This document shows positions 11,449 to 26,571 of a DNA stretch of 64,000 nt, one piece after another (the first letter of the stretch is position 1; each line of letters opens with the position of its first letter). Made by a program: the position numbers and the translations under genes. Below the pieces are notes generated by a model, which saw nothing but the letters and a program-made list of their open reading frames with translations, had not been told where the DNA came from and made no database searches. The stretch is taken from NCBI RefSeq assembly GCF_016808095.1, contig NC_068980.1, positions 3,596,001-3,660,000 on the forward strand. Direction: 5' to 3'. Origin of the DNA: Vigna angularis (lineage: Eukaryota > Streptophyta > Magnoliopsida > Fabales > Fabaceae).

Positions 11449-14291
11449 ACGTACATGTACGATGAAAAATATATATATATAAAAAGTCATTGAACAGATT
11501 TGGTACTTGCAGCTATATAGTCATTTTCATTATCATCTCTGCTAAAAAAATCAAATAAAATTTGTACTTAGTGGAAGTGGATGTTATTGTCAGAGTTGGA
11601 TTAAGTTATTTTGTTCATTCATGAGGTTTTGTTCTTTTTTATGAAAGGTAGATGAATAAAACTTGAGTGGTAATATATCTCCAGTAGCACACTTTTATTT
11701 ATTAACTTCAATGCTCTGAAAATAATAATATAGAATTTCATAAAATAACTTATAATACTATAAATAAAATCAGTAAATCTGATATAAATTAAGGTTTTTA
11801 GAACAATCAAATAGCCAGCTTTAAAACCAGCTAATCTTAATTAAATTTTCTTCTTCGGTTTAGATTTGAAAACATTTTTTTTTATGATAATTACTTTTTA
11901 AGGGTAGAAGTTGATCATTCTCATTAAATTATTAAACAACACAAAAGCTGAAACTGTGCTGATATTGAAATTCATAAAGTTAGCAGTTTAAGTCTGATTA
12001 AATCTTATATTTCAATTATTAACACACAAATACTTAAATTTATAATATTTCTACAGAAGATAAATTACTACAAATCATACGAAGAATTCAAATATTTATC
12101 TCAAATACAGGAGAAAAAACTATATTGTTGATAGTTCTAAATAATTATTTTTTGAAATGAAGTGAGTCTTTTGCTAAGAATAAAGAGTGTTTAGTACTTT
12201 TAGTGGTGATATAGCTGAAATAGAAGGCCATTTAGAGAGATCCTAGTTCAAAAGACATGAAGTCTATGTTATTGACAAATTTTGTGTTTTGTAATGTTAA
12301 TTAACATTTGATGACTTCATAAAGTTCAGGATTATAATAAACTATAGGAGCGAGAAAAAAAAGTTTAAATTTTTAAATTTAATTTATAACTTCAAATTTA
12401 TTTAAAGAAGTTATTTTAAATATAAATCCATACTTTTTTTAATTTTAAGTTAAATCTATTTAATTAAATTTGAATTGAATAGTGTTTTAAATTTTCAAAA
12501 TAAAAAATTTAGGTGAGTATATATCACTTCAAATTCTTAAAGATTAGATAAAACTATAATCATGTATGATAGTTATTATAAGTTAACTCAAATAGTCTTA
12601 AAACTAGGTTATGCAAGATTTAACCAAGTCCAAAAATAAATTTAACAAGACTATCTTAAAGCTAAGTTGGACGAGGTGAATCTCGAATTAAGTTAAGTTG
12701 AATCGGATAGAATTTAAATAAATTGAATCTAATAAAACTTGTATAAGATGGATAAAACTGAATTTATATCAGATTGAGATTTAATTAATTAGTTAAACTA
12801 AGTCAAGTAGGATTAAATGCATATAACCAAGTTCAGTGCAATTAAGATATAAAATTAACTTTAATTTTAAAACATCATGTAAACTAGATATAATCTAATT
12901 AAAATGAATTTAGAAATCCAATCTATACTATTTGATATTATCAATGTTGTGAAGGTACGAGGATAATAGAATATGGTTAGCTAATCAGGCCTGATGATGT
13001 TGGACCCACGTTTTTATATTATTTAATAAGGTGGGCCTAAGCAATCCTAACAGGGTCTAAAACTGTAATGTTAGCAATGACATGTCACCAAACATGATTC
13101 TTCCAACCAACAAATTTCTTTAAAGCTAAGAATTTTTTTTTCTAACACCAAACATGATTCTTTTTAAAAAATACATCAATATAAAGCATTTTAAATGCTA
13201 ACAGGTTTTGCCTTTAAATTTAAGTTTGAAAGCTAAAAATCGAATCTTATGACTAATCCATTGAGAATATGAAAGAATCTCGTACAAAAAAAGGGTCCTC
13301 AGAAGTTGCATTTTAGTTTTCAATGAAATTACACTTTACTGGCCCAAAGATGTCATTCAGACATTTTTAAAAGGTTGATACCTAAAATGGCAGATAACAA
13401 GTTCAAGTTGGACACTAAAAATTGATTTATTTAATAAATAGAAAGAGTGAGTAAGTAGTCACAACAATTTCTCTAGACATAGAAATATACATAGTGGCTT
13501 CTTATAATTCACCATCAAAAACCATGAATCAAGTACAGGTTTGACATTTTGGTCATCAAATGGGAACACAATTAAAAAGGTATTTGTAGTACGGCTTCAC
13601 AATAATTCAAACATTCTGCAACGTTATCTTCATAAGTGGGCCAACATTCTAGACTTTAGGAGGAGGATTTGATTCAGGTTTTTACTGTCACTTACTGTAA
13701 TGAAACACAAGTAACACGACATGCAGTAAAAAGTTGCTTCCATAATAATGCTTTTTGAAATGGAAACGCGTAGATTTATGTCCTTGTCTTCTTGTGCAAT
13801 TCATTGATTATAACCAAACTGCTTCAGTATTCATTGTAAGTTCTGAATAGTACTCAACATATTGCAAAATTTCATCATTTCATTGATACAGCTGAGTCAT
13901 TCACAAGAAAGTGGAACAGGATATAGTACAAGCTTTTCTATGTATTTCGTATATTTGATGTAGAAGTCCTACAAGGCAACGAGGTGTTACAAAATACAAT
14001 AGGAAACCATACCACCCTAATATAGACAACAAAAATGAACAATCATACAAATGTACCTGTCTTCCCATCTAGTTTAATAGTAGTTACATACACTTTCACT
14101 TTCACAGATCTAAGAAAAAGAGTAATACTAATGGTGGTGGACTAGCTATGGGCGATAGTAGTTTGATACTGAATAATATAATGGGTGAAATATGATATGT
14201 ACAGTGTAATAGCTACACAGGTGCATGAGCTCATGGACAAGATCAGAAGCAGCATCATGTTAAGTTTGAAGGCTGTGTTTGCAATGTCATG
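9323..14291. other. Intergenic DNA between the FPF1-like and PBL genes
   Basis: 9323-10620 is less AT-rich than its surroundings and probably includes the FPF1-like 3' UTR. A TATAAA string lies near 10182, but I see no convincing ORF there. A two-copy tandem duplication spans 10794-11012. A (TA)n tract lies at about 11411-11443. 11470-13000 is highly AT-rich. About 13900-14291 probably contains the 3' UTR of the kinase gene on the minus strand. Confidence 0.55.
10794..11012. repeat. Two-copy tandem duplication, period about 112 bp
   Basis: The string GATTTATATGTTTATAGAAA starts at 10794 and again at 10906. The rest of the unit (CAAATAATAATATTTCTTGA, then T-rich sequence) follows in both copies, with small indels and substitutions. 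Confidence 0.85.
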
Positions 14292-16640
14292 TCATGTATA
14301 GAGAGGGGATGCAGAGGGCCTGGGATAAGCTGAGGGAGTCTCCATGCGGCTAATGTCATCAGCACTTCTTCTACGAACTCGAGATCCATTAACAGAAGGA
14401 TTTTGATAGCCTCTACTTACATCAGCACTTCTTCTTCTAACACGAGAAGGATTTTGATTGCCTCCATTTGCATTATGAACCTGCAGCTGCTCCAATGTTC
14501 TGACCACTTCATCCATGTTTGGCCTGAACTTGGAATCTATTGACAGGCACCGCAAGGCAAGGTTGGCCACTTTATAGGCATCATCCGTTGAATATTGTCC
14601 TTCAAGCCGTGTGTCCAATACACGAAATATTTTACGTTTGTTTGCCAGGTATGGTTTAGCCCATTCCACTAAATTGTGTTGTCCAGATGGTCTATTCTTG
14701 TCAACTGCCCTCTTTCCAGATATCATTTCTAGCAGGACAACTCCAAAACTATAGACATCACTCTTGGAAGTAAGGTGACCTACAACAACAATTTAGCCCT
14801 TAACCAAAGAGATAAATCTGGAATAACTTAACAAATTCAGAAATGGAAAAGGTCATGAAATGGTTTGTTTGGTGTCATAAAACCAGCAGTACCTGTGGCT
14901 AGATATTCAGGAGCTGCATATCCGTAGGTTCCCATTACCCTGGTGGAGACATGGCTTTTGTCACCCGTTGGTCCATCCTTTGCCAGCCCAAAATCAGAAA
15001 GTTTTGCATTGTAATTCTGTGTGATCAAACAACATACTTATTCCAGATCTGATACGCAAATAGCTTCTACATATTGAATACGAAAAATTAAAAGTTCACA
15101 TACCGAATCCAGCAATATATTTGAAGTTTTAAAATCTCTATATATCACTTTTGTTTCAGCACTGTGTAGAAAGGCAAGTCCTCTGGCAGCATCAAGAGCA
15201 ACTTTCAAACGGAGGCTCCAAGAAAGTGGCTGAAAATATGAACCTCCTGTTACAGTACATATTGCCAGTGTTAAACAGATTTCTCATGTTAAGACTATGA
15301 GAGAAGATGGAAAACTTACTCCTGAACAAATGGTTTTCCAAGCTTCCACGAGGCATAAATTCATAGACAAGAAGGCGGTGTTCATCTTCCAGGCAAAACC
15401 CAATCAATCTCACTAGATGAGGATGAGAAAGCTGTCCAAGATAGTTTACTTCAGCCTAAAAGAGAAAACAGAAACATGGTAAGGCAATCACATCTTACCC
15501 ACCAAAAATAATCTCCCACTATTTTCAACCATAAGTACTATTGTATATTGTATTGAAATGGTAACAGGTCTAAAATGTAACGAAGCAACATCGTCATGTA
15601 ACTTAGCAGAACATGGACAACATAAGGTAACTTGAGATTTGCTTGCTTCTCAAATCATTAACCATGAATTGCACTATGGTGTAACGTCAGCATCATTTGT
15701 TTCTTAATTAGTATGGAGTGTGAAGAAAGGATTTGACAAAGCTTACCAACCACTCCCTGTGACCTTGGATGCCATCTTGATTAAGTCTTTTCACAGCAAT
15801 AACAATACCAGTGCCAGGTTTTGTAGCAGTTAACGAATTCTCATCAATCCACCCTTTAAAAACTGATCCAAAACCACCTTCTCCTAACACACTGTCTGGA
15901 CGGAAATTCCTAGTGGCCGTCTTAAGTTCTGATAAGGTAAAGCTCTTCAAATTGGATGACTGCAAGATCTCACCCTCGCTCCGAGGAGTCAGAGGGACCG
16001 AGTTTCCTGATAGCTTTTCGTTTGTGCTGCCAAGATAATTTCCATCTGTACTCACATACTTTGAGTTGAACCCTGCCAAACCAAACCAGTCATTATAATC
16101 AATTGGTTAAACTTCATCAATGCCAAATCAAATATAACATTCACTCAACTGGATCTTCAATCATGTTTACACATGGATCACATTGGTATATGTGAAGAGA
16201 AAGATTCACAATGTTAAGGCTAAGCTTTAAGACTACTCACCATGAGATGAAAGCACAGAATATTAATTCAGATAAACAAAAGTTGAATTTTAGAAACCAG
16301 AGTAACCGAAGTTGATTTAATATTTGCTCAACGAACCAGAGAGTGTAATTAAACAATAGGAAATGGAGAGAAACGAAGCATAACTTCAATTTACCAAAAC
16401 ACTTTTTCTTCCTTTTAAATTAAGAGGGAAGGAAAGGACAAAACTTGGACTAGAAAAAAGAGAGAGCGAGAATACCCTGAAGTAAAAGTGATAAGCATTT
16501 AAGCACAAGGACAGAAACTTAAGTGAAGGAAAAACAGGGCACATTAAAGAGGGAAAAAAAATCAAGGGAGAGATACATAGTTACATACCAGTGTTATACG
16601 GGCTTTCAGCTTTAATTTGGGCACTCAAACAAACTCCCAT
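14292..16640 (-). CDS. Receptor-like cytoplasmic kinase VII, APK1/PBL9-11 type
   Basis: Six exons on the minus strand: 16640-16589, 16072-15747, 15455-15320, 15246-15104, 15016-14893 and 14779-14292. All introns are GT-AG and the phases join, giving 422 residues (Arabidopsis APK1b has about 412). The N-terminus MGVCLS carries Gly2 and Cys4, a myristoylation/palmitoylation signal expected to hold the kinase at the plasma membrane. The kinase has a GEGGFG loop (81-86), Lys112 in IAVKRL, catalytic Asp209 in the arginine-containing YRDFK loop, DFG at 227-229 and the [16 protein letters not shown] activation segment. All key residues are present. The C-terminal tail has two RVRRRSAD repeats and ends [11 protein letters not shown], as in APK1 proteins. 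RLCK-VII members relay signals from surface receptors in immunity and growth. The exact orthologue (PBL9, 10 or 11) is not resolved. Confidence 0.94.
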
Positions 16641-17746
16641 GTTGGCTAGATAACACAAGATCTTGCAGAAAGCACGAAACTTGAATTGAATACAGAGTAC
16701 AGAAAAGAAATTGAGATTGAAAAGACAGAAGATTGGTGAAGGAGAAGGCTAAGAACCTGTTTGCAGAGACAGGGTATGTGCCTGTTTACATTGGTTGAGA
16801 GAAAAGAAGAGAGATTTGGGTACAAGAATGGATGGATGGAAGTAGAGTAGAAAATTAATAAATAGGAACAGAAAAGAAGGAGAAAGTTGAAAAAGAAAAA
16901 GGAAAGAAGAAAGTGTTGTGTTGTGTGAGTAGTGAATGGTGGTGAGTGAGGAAGCAGTGACATTCATGGTATGACAATGAAGTATGAAGCATGAAGCATG
17001 GACCCCTCATGTTCCTGTTTTATTGGTCTCAATGGGCCATGAGACGATGATTCGCATTTTTCGTAGACACTGTGTACTACTGTACAAAGTTTCTCCAAAA
17101 CAAACTATACTAAGTTCCAATCTCATACACGGCTTACACACACCATCATTTCTGTCCTGTCTCACCATCTATCAAACCATCTTACTCCAATGGACCAAGC
17201 TGTATTCAAAGTTCCTGTTTTCAGAAACACTGCAAAATCTGTTCAAGAAAAACAAATACTTTTTTTTTTTTATTTCGTTAAATTGTATTCTTTTTTGTTA
17301 TCGTATTGTTACTGCAAGTTATCATGTATGTATTTTTTTTTCTTAAAACAAGGAAGATGTTTGGTGACTATAGTAATAAGTGAACTATACCTTACAGAAG
17401 TAGGTAGATGTGATCACGTGCTCCTTAATAAATGAATAAAAGGTATTAATGACACCTCTGGATTAGAGATTGCAAAATAACATAGATATTTTTAATGAAT
17501 ATTTATAAATAATGGATATAAATATTTAATTATTTACATGCTAATGGAGTACGTGTATTTATTTGTTAATTATTTACTCATATTATACTAGAGAATATAG
17601 TTATTAATCACTTAAATTATATAATTCATATAATACATCAAATAAATAAAATTATTAATAAAGCTACCCATAAATATATGAAATCATTTTTTATTTTAAG
17701 ACATGGATGGTGCATAATAAAAGTGCAAGAAACAACATGTTCTAAG
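16641..17746. other. 5' flank of the PBL-type kinase gene
   Basis: 16641-16980 is purine-rich on the plus strand, so pyrimidine-rich on the transcribed minus strand. It probably holds the 5' UTR and promoter of the kinase gene. Several ORFs here are low-complexity and not credible. 17450-17740 is AT-rich with nothing recognisable. Confidence 0.5.
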
Positions 17747-18154
17747 TGTAACGCCCCGGCAACTCGCAGGGACCGTTGACTGCCCCCACAGATCACCACC
17801 AGACTTTCCAGTGTGCTTTGTCCTCACTCGCACACTTTCCGGGAAAACTTCCCAGAAGGTCACCCATCCCAGAATTACTCCATAGTTAAGCGCAGTTCTT
17901 ATGAGTTAGGCTACCGAAAAACAAATGCATTTTGGTGATATGAGTAGTCAAATCAATTCCTTTAAGCTATCCTTCAACTGTATAGTCTCATACCTATACA
18001 GTCTCCAGATCCCTCTCATTCCGGTGTATGTTCGATTCATCCATGTACCCCTTCCACCCGAAGCTGCCAGGAGCCGCTCCTTGTCTGTGCCCCTGCACCA
18101 TGCTTCTTGCACCGGCGTCACTCCCCGCCCTCGTCTCCGTGCCCGGGTGTCACA
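17747..18154 (-). mobile_element. Cassandra-type TRIM solo LTR (5S rRNA-related)
   Basis: A 408-bp, comparatively GC-rich unit reads TGTAACGCCCCGG at one end and CCCGGGTGTCACA at the other (TG...CA with inverted ends). It is flanked by a perfect 5-bp direct repeat CTAAG (17742-17746 and 18155-18159), the target duplication of an LTR element. On the minus strand it contains GGATGGGTGACC (17858-17869), matching the 3' control region of plant 5S rRNA, with neighbouring 5S-like sequence. This combination is characteristic of Cassandra TRIM elements. The A-box-like stretch near 17884-17892 is diverged from real 5S. No second LTR is nearby, so it is probably a solo LTR. The family name rests on remembered Cassandra structure. 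Confidence 0.8.
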
Positions 18155-18159
18155 CTAAG

Positions 18160-21100
18160 TGTCTTTTTTTTTTTTTCTAAATTAGCTAGAAATCTTTTAA
18201 CTTAGTCAATGTATAATGCATGGAACAATTGTTTTCCTTTTTAAATTTTTCTAGTAAACACATTTTTTCTTTTAATTTTTTTAGTCAATTTGATCATATA
18301 ACTTACTCTCCTTCCTAAATTGTATTGTGATGCTTTTGCAAATTAGTTTCACCGTCGAAGTTCAAAGTATTTAATGTCAAAGTAATATAGACTTTAATTC
18401 TTTCGATGTCAAATTTCAACAAAAAAAATTACATTCATATAAATATAAAATAAAAGTATAAAAAAACAATTTAATAAAAACATAATTATAAAAAATATAA
18501 TGTTTGGTGCATAATGAATGGACAAAATGCAGCAACAAGCATGTAGAATTAGATTGCTGCTATGTGTTTGAGTGATGTCAATTTCAAGAGATTTTTTTTT
18601 TTCTTGAAATATTTTCCATATAAAATATGTGGTTACAATTACTTCATTTCATTGCCACAAACGACACTTCATGTCTAATAGTACAAACAATTGGCCATAG
18701 GCCAACTACTTTACAGATAGAAATAGACTTTTATACACTTTCATCTCCCTGTATTTTATAACGTCTCATCAATTTAATATATTACTATGTCTATATATTA
18801 CAATAATAATAACAATAATAATAATAATAAATAATAATAATAAATAATATGAGTAATTACAAAACACCGGAATGTTAGCTCCCAACCAAATATATACAAT
18901 ACCAAAAAAAAAAGAATGGCCTAAGTTGTAAAATAAAACATATTAAACGATATATATTTTTCCTATAATATTATCAACATGTTGCATACCATAAATTATA
19001 TTAAGGTAATGAATCTTTAATCATATTCATATCTTTACAAACGAATATAATAAATTATATTAAAGTAATAAATCTTTAATCATATCTTTACAAAAGAATC
19101 ACATTTGATATTTTCATAAAGATTCACATATGTCTTTATCAAATTTTGATATTTGATCTATCATAATTGATAAAATCAAGTTAAGTATCTTATGTTACGA
19201 TGATTTTTTTTTTCAATATTAGTGATGTCAAATCCACATTTAACCTTTTTAATTTATATGATTAGATTATCGGTAAATTATATAATATTTTATTTTCTTC
19301 ATGAGTTCAACATTTAATATTATTCTTTTTGGAATCTAATATAATCTCTGACAGTACAAACATATTTTTAGAACCTACAAAACATTGTCTAAGACTCAAT
19401 GCTTGTGACTATTTTATTTCATCACGTGTTTTAGAAAAGAGAGTTGCATGAACTTCTTTTTCACTCAAGCTATAAGTCTTTTTTAAAGTATAAGCTCCAT
19501 CACTTAAATGTTCATCTTATTATTCAAGTAAGTAAATAATTTATGTAATTATAACTCATTTTTTAAGAATTTTGCACTAATGCTCAATCAATCACGTAAT
19601 TAAATTATAAAACAATTAATAATTCCATTTAACACCTTTATTATAGTTAAAAAAATTCAAAACATCAATTATTAATCATATCCTGTTTCCTACATAGCAA
19701 TTCCTTTTTTTATTCACTTGTAAGAAATTTTTGTCTTTTTTTAGACTCCACAAATTTATTAATTGATCCACGTTTTTAATTTTTTTTTGTAAATTTTATT
19801 TAAAAACGGTATTTTCTTTAATTGTGTGAGAGACTTTTTAATTTGTCAATTATTTTTCAATTGTCCACTTTTTCAGTGTGAATATGCAATAATTTTCATT
19901 TTAAATAACTATTAAAATTTAATAACTTTACTGCATGATAATCTTATTATTGAATATAAATAACATACTTTTTTAAATTTAATTTTGTAGATAAATAATA
20001 ATACTTTTATTAATTTATGAAAATGAAAGAAGCTCGTGACATGGAACTGCAAAATCGGAAGAAAAACAGGTGTACGTGATGTGATTTAACAGTTTGACGT
20101 CAGAAGAGAATAAGAGACGATAAGAAGAGAAATTGAGTTAGCGGATCTAAACTCTGCAGTTCCTTTTGTCGTCTTTCATTCATTTTCTCATTATACGAAT
20201 TAAAAAAAAACAATAAACAAAGAAAACAAAGATATGTAATACAATTATGGAAATCAACTTGCAAAGTCTTAATTAGTAAAAAAATAAAGGCAATTAATGT
20301 AACTAAGAATTATATCACATGTTAAAGGAAGACTTTCAAATACTATTAAATAAAATATTTTTATGTTTAATTTGATTAGTGGGTGATTATTATATTGGCA
20401 ATAAATTAAGTGAATAATAAAATTCAAAAAAATTGATTTTTTTTTTAAATTTGATCAACGAATTGTATTTTTTTCTACTACGTTCAAAAATTATTTAAGA
20501 TTCAAGATTTAAAAGATATTTTAAATATTCTCTTAGCATCATTTAAAACTTTAAAAAAAATTGTGACAAAACTTCAATTTAAAAAAAAATTATTGTGATA
20601 AACCTAACTATATTTTTCCAAACTTCGAAACAAATACTAACTAAAATAAGAAAGGTAAAATAAACTTATTTAAATGAATAATTATCCAAGAAAAATATAC
20701 TTTCTAAATTTAGGTTTAAAAATGTATAGGCTAAAAAATATACTTTTTACTTTATTAAATCTAAACAATTAACAACATAGTAATTATGAAAGTTGGTAAA
20801 CATTTCATATCAGTTTCATGGTAAAAAAAATTCATGTTGACTAATGAAATATAAAAAATAATTAAAAAAATAAGTAAATAATTAGATAAACTTATTATTA
20901 GAATGTTAAATCAAAGGATATGTGTAATTTACTACTAATGAAACAATAAATAGATGTGAAATGTGAAGAGGTGGTGGGTGCAATGGACTTTCCTCCAATT
21001 GATGAGTGGGACCAAACCAAAATAAAAATATAATTATCAGGCAATATGTTGAAAAAAAAAATGAGAAGTTGGAGCTACCAAAAAAAGAAAAATGAAAAAT

Positions 21101-23037
21101 TGTGAACCGTGAAATAAGTAAATGATTCAACCAACTAGGCTAGAAAATTTTGAAGACTTGAATAAAGTTGTTAAAAAGTACAAAATTTGGAGCATAAAGA
21201 AACTCATTCAATCAATTTAAACTTTTATTTCTTTCTAGTGTATGTTCTCTTAAATTTTTGCTTTGTGCTCCAATGGCTTTTAACTTTTTAAGTGTAGCAA
21301 TCTATGCCCATTGGGATCAAAACTTGTGAATTAATAAAGGAAAGCCACCATGTTCTTTGGAAAGCATTTATTGCTTTTCAAGCCAAAAAGGGCAAAAGGG
21401 GTTTCCCTAAAGATAGAAGAAGACTATTTTAAACATCAAAATGCATTTCTAAACTTATCATTCAAACACTAAGGTTCAACTTAACAAAATTAGAAATTTG
21501 GTACAATAAAATCCCATTAAAAAAAATTCACGATGGATGTTTATTGAGTATTTAGTTAGAAGAATTTTAGAAGATAATTAGTTTTTATAGAATTTAAAAT
21601 GTTTAATAATAAAATATGTTGTTTTAATACAAAATTAAAAGAAACAATTTTTTTTTAAAATTCATGATTACTTGAAATTATAAAATTTCATATTTCACCT
21701 AAAGAAATGATAAATTCTTATATTTATGTTTTTCCTTGATGGTAATGGTAGATTCAACATTGATCAATTAATGTTAGTCGGGATGTTTTTGGACAAAATC
21801 GCTAAGAATTTAATTTTTAAAACATATGTTGTGATTATTTATCCATCAATGTTAGCTAAGATTTTGATTTTTTTTAAGAACTATTTTCTAATTGAAATCA
21901 GTTATATTTATTTTATTGATAATATTGATACTACATCTTTCTAAAGTTAGGATTTTTTTTGTTGAGGTTGTGAGAACCCTTGTTTTCATTTTTTTAATAA
22001 CTTATTTATAAAAAATATAAGCAAAATTTTTAAAACCCAAGAATTAAAGCAAAGATGTTTACACGTTTAAAACTCATTTCATTATTTCTCTGTGAATCTC
22101 TTTTTCTTCCTCCTCACCTCCTAGGAAATTCACCCTTCTCTCTCCTTTTTCTTGGAGCAAACTTGGGAGAAAGACTCTCTTAAAGAACTCTCAACATTTC
22201 AATCTAAAAGAGAAGCTTGAGTGATGTGGTGATTCTCAAAAAGAATAGTGGTAGACTCCTTTAAGGTAAGACAAACTAAACAATTAAATGTTTTGTTTCT
22301 AAAATTTATTTGAATGACTGAAAATTCTCTGTGAAGTCATTTATTTGAATCAAAATTTGAGAGTTGAGTTTTTAGGCTTGTTTTGGCTGCGGGTACGGTG
22401 GGTAAATTAACAAGATTGAAAATTTTGCAAAATGATTGATTAGAATATTTAATTTGTTATTGATGTGAATTTGTGAGTAGAAAATATTGTTGATAACTTC
22501 TGATAAACTATCATTGAGAGTGCTATCAAACATTGATGAAATTGGTCTGTTAATGAAAATTGAATAAGTGTGAATGAAACACAGTGTTGATGTTGGAATG
22601 TTGTAAGGCAGTGTAAGGTAGATGAGGTTCAGAACGAGAACGATGTTGGACTATGGAACCTACGAATCTGACAGTTCTTACTGGTTCTACCATTTTTAGA
22701 CCGCTTCTTACCTGTTAATTTGTTCATCCAATTCATTGGGTAAATTGGAACCTAACTATGTTGACAACCGCATCAATAGTAGTAACCAAATTGACTATAG
22801 TTAACTAGTGTTGAACATTATTTGCCCACCAAATGTTATGGTAGTTACACTATTTGCATTAAGAAATTTAACCAAAATCCAATGGATCGCCTGCGGATGA
22901 GATCACAGGAACTTGCGTTTATTCGGCAGTACTAAACACAAAGTTGAAAGCATTTGCCACAAAGCACAGAACCAAAACTCAAACAGTAATTTCCGAAGCA
23001 GCTTGAAAGGCAGTATATCAGTTCCTAACTACGAATT
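18160..23037. other. AT-rich intergenic DNA
   Basis: No gene is supported. An AAT-type microsatellite lies at about 18801-18848. 22080-22800 is less AT-rich and more complex, including a CT-rich block at 22100-22160, and may be an old transposon remnant, but I see no ORF or termini that identify it. The last part contains the 3' UTR of the TPI gene. Confidence 0.5.
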
Positions 23038-25845
<2,808 letters not shown>

Positions 25846-26516
25846 ATTTTTGTTTGGTTTGATTTCGATTCCTACGAGAAAGTGAAGAAACAGAGAAACC
25901 CTTGTTCTACAACGCACCACAAAGTGACTGTCCACACAACCTTATCACTCTTTATAACACGGACAAACGGAATATGCTTTAGGGCATTTCCTTGCACATC
26001 TTTTTTTAATAAACTACTTTTAAACACTAATTCTTTTAATTAAAAAGTTTAAGTAAATTCGATCTAACACACACCAGAATCATAACTTATCTTAGGCCTC
26101 GATTAATTAATATAAAATTAGTCTTTTTTTTTAGATTTTAACTACTAAAATGTGAATCTTAATTATTTTAACTACTGATAGAAAGTCTTGTTTAAATTGA
26201 AAGATGATACAATATAATTAATTTATCATTACTTCTATGTATTGGGTACATAAAATATAAATCTTCTTATCTATTACATTGCTAATAAAGATCTTTAATA
26301 TTTCAATTAATATATAATGTTATCGACATAATTTCTAGGGTCGGAAATTTTAATCTAATAGATATTTGACAAAAACATTAAGTTATATTAAAAACTTAAC
26401 TTATAATGATATAAATCAATCTGTGCCAGTAAAATTCTAAAATTGTTACCTTTTATGAGATATATAAATGCTTGCAATAAGAACAAGCAATCAGCATGAA
26501 TCAAATGCCAGTTGTA

Positions 26517-26571
<55 letters not shown>

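Noticed and set aside
16646..17435. Overlapping Ser/Phe-rich ORFs at the 5' end of the kinase gene
   Set aside because: They are translations of pyrimidine-rich leader DNA with no conserved features.
18060..18080. GAAGCTGCCAGGAGC resembling miR167
   Set aside because: It lies inside the Cassandra-type LTR and the match breaks down after about 11 bases.
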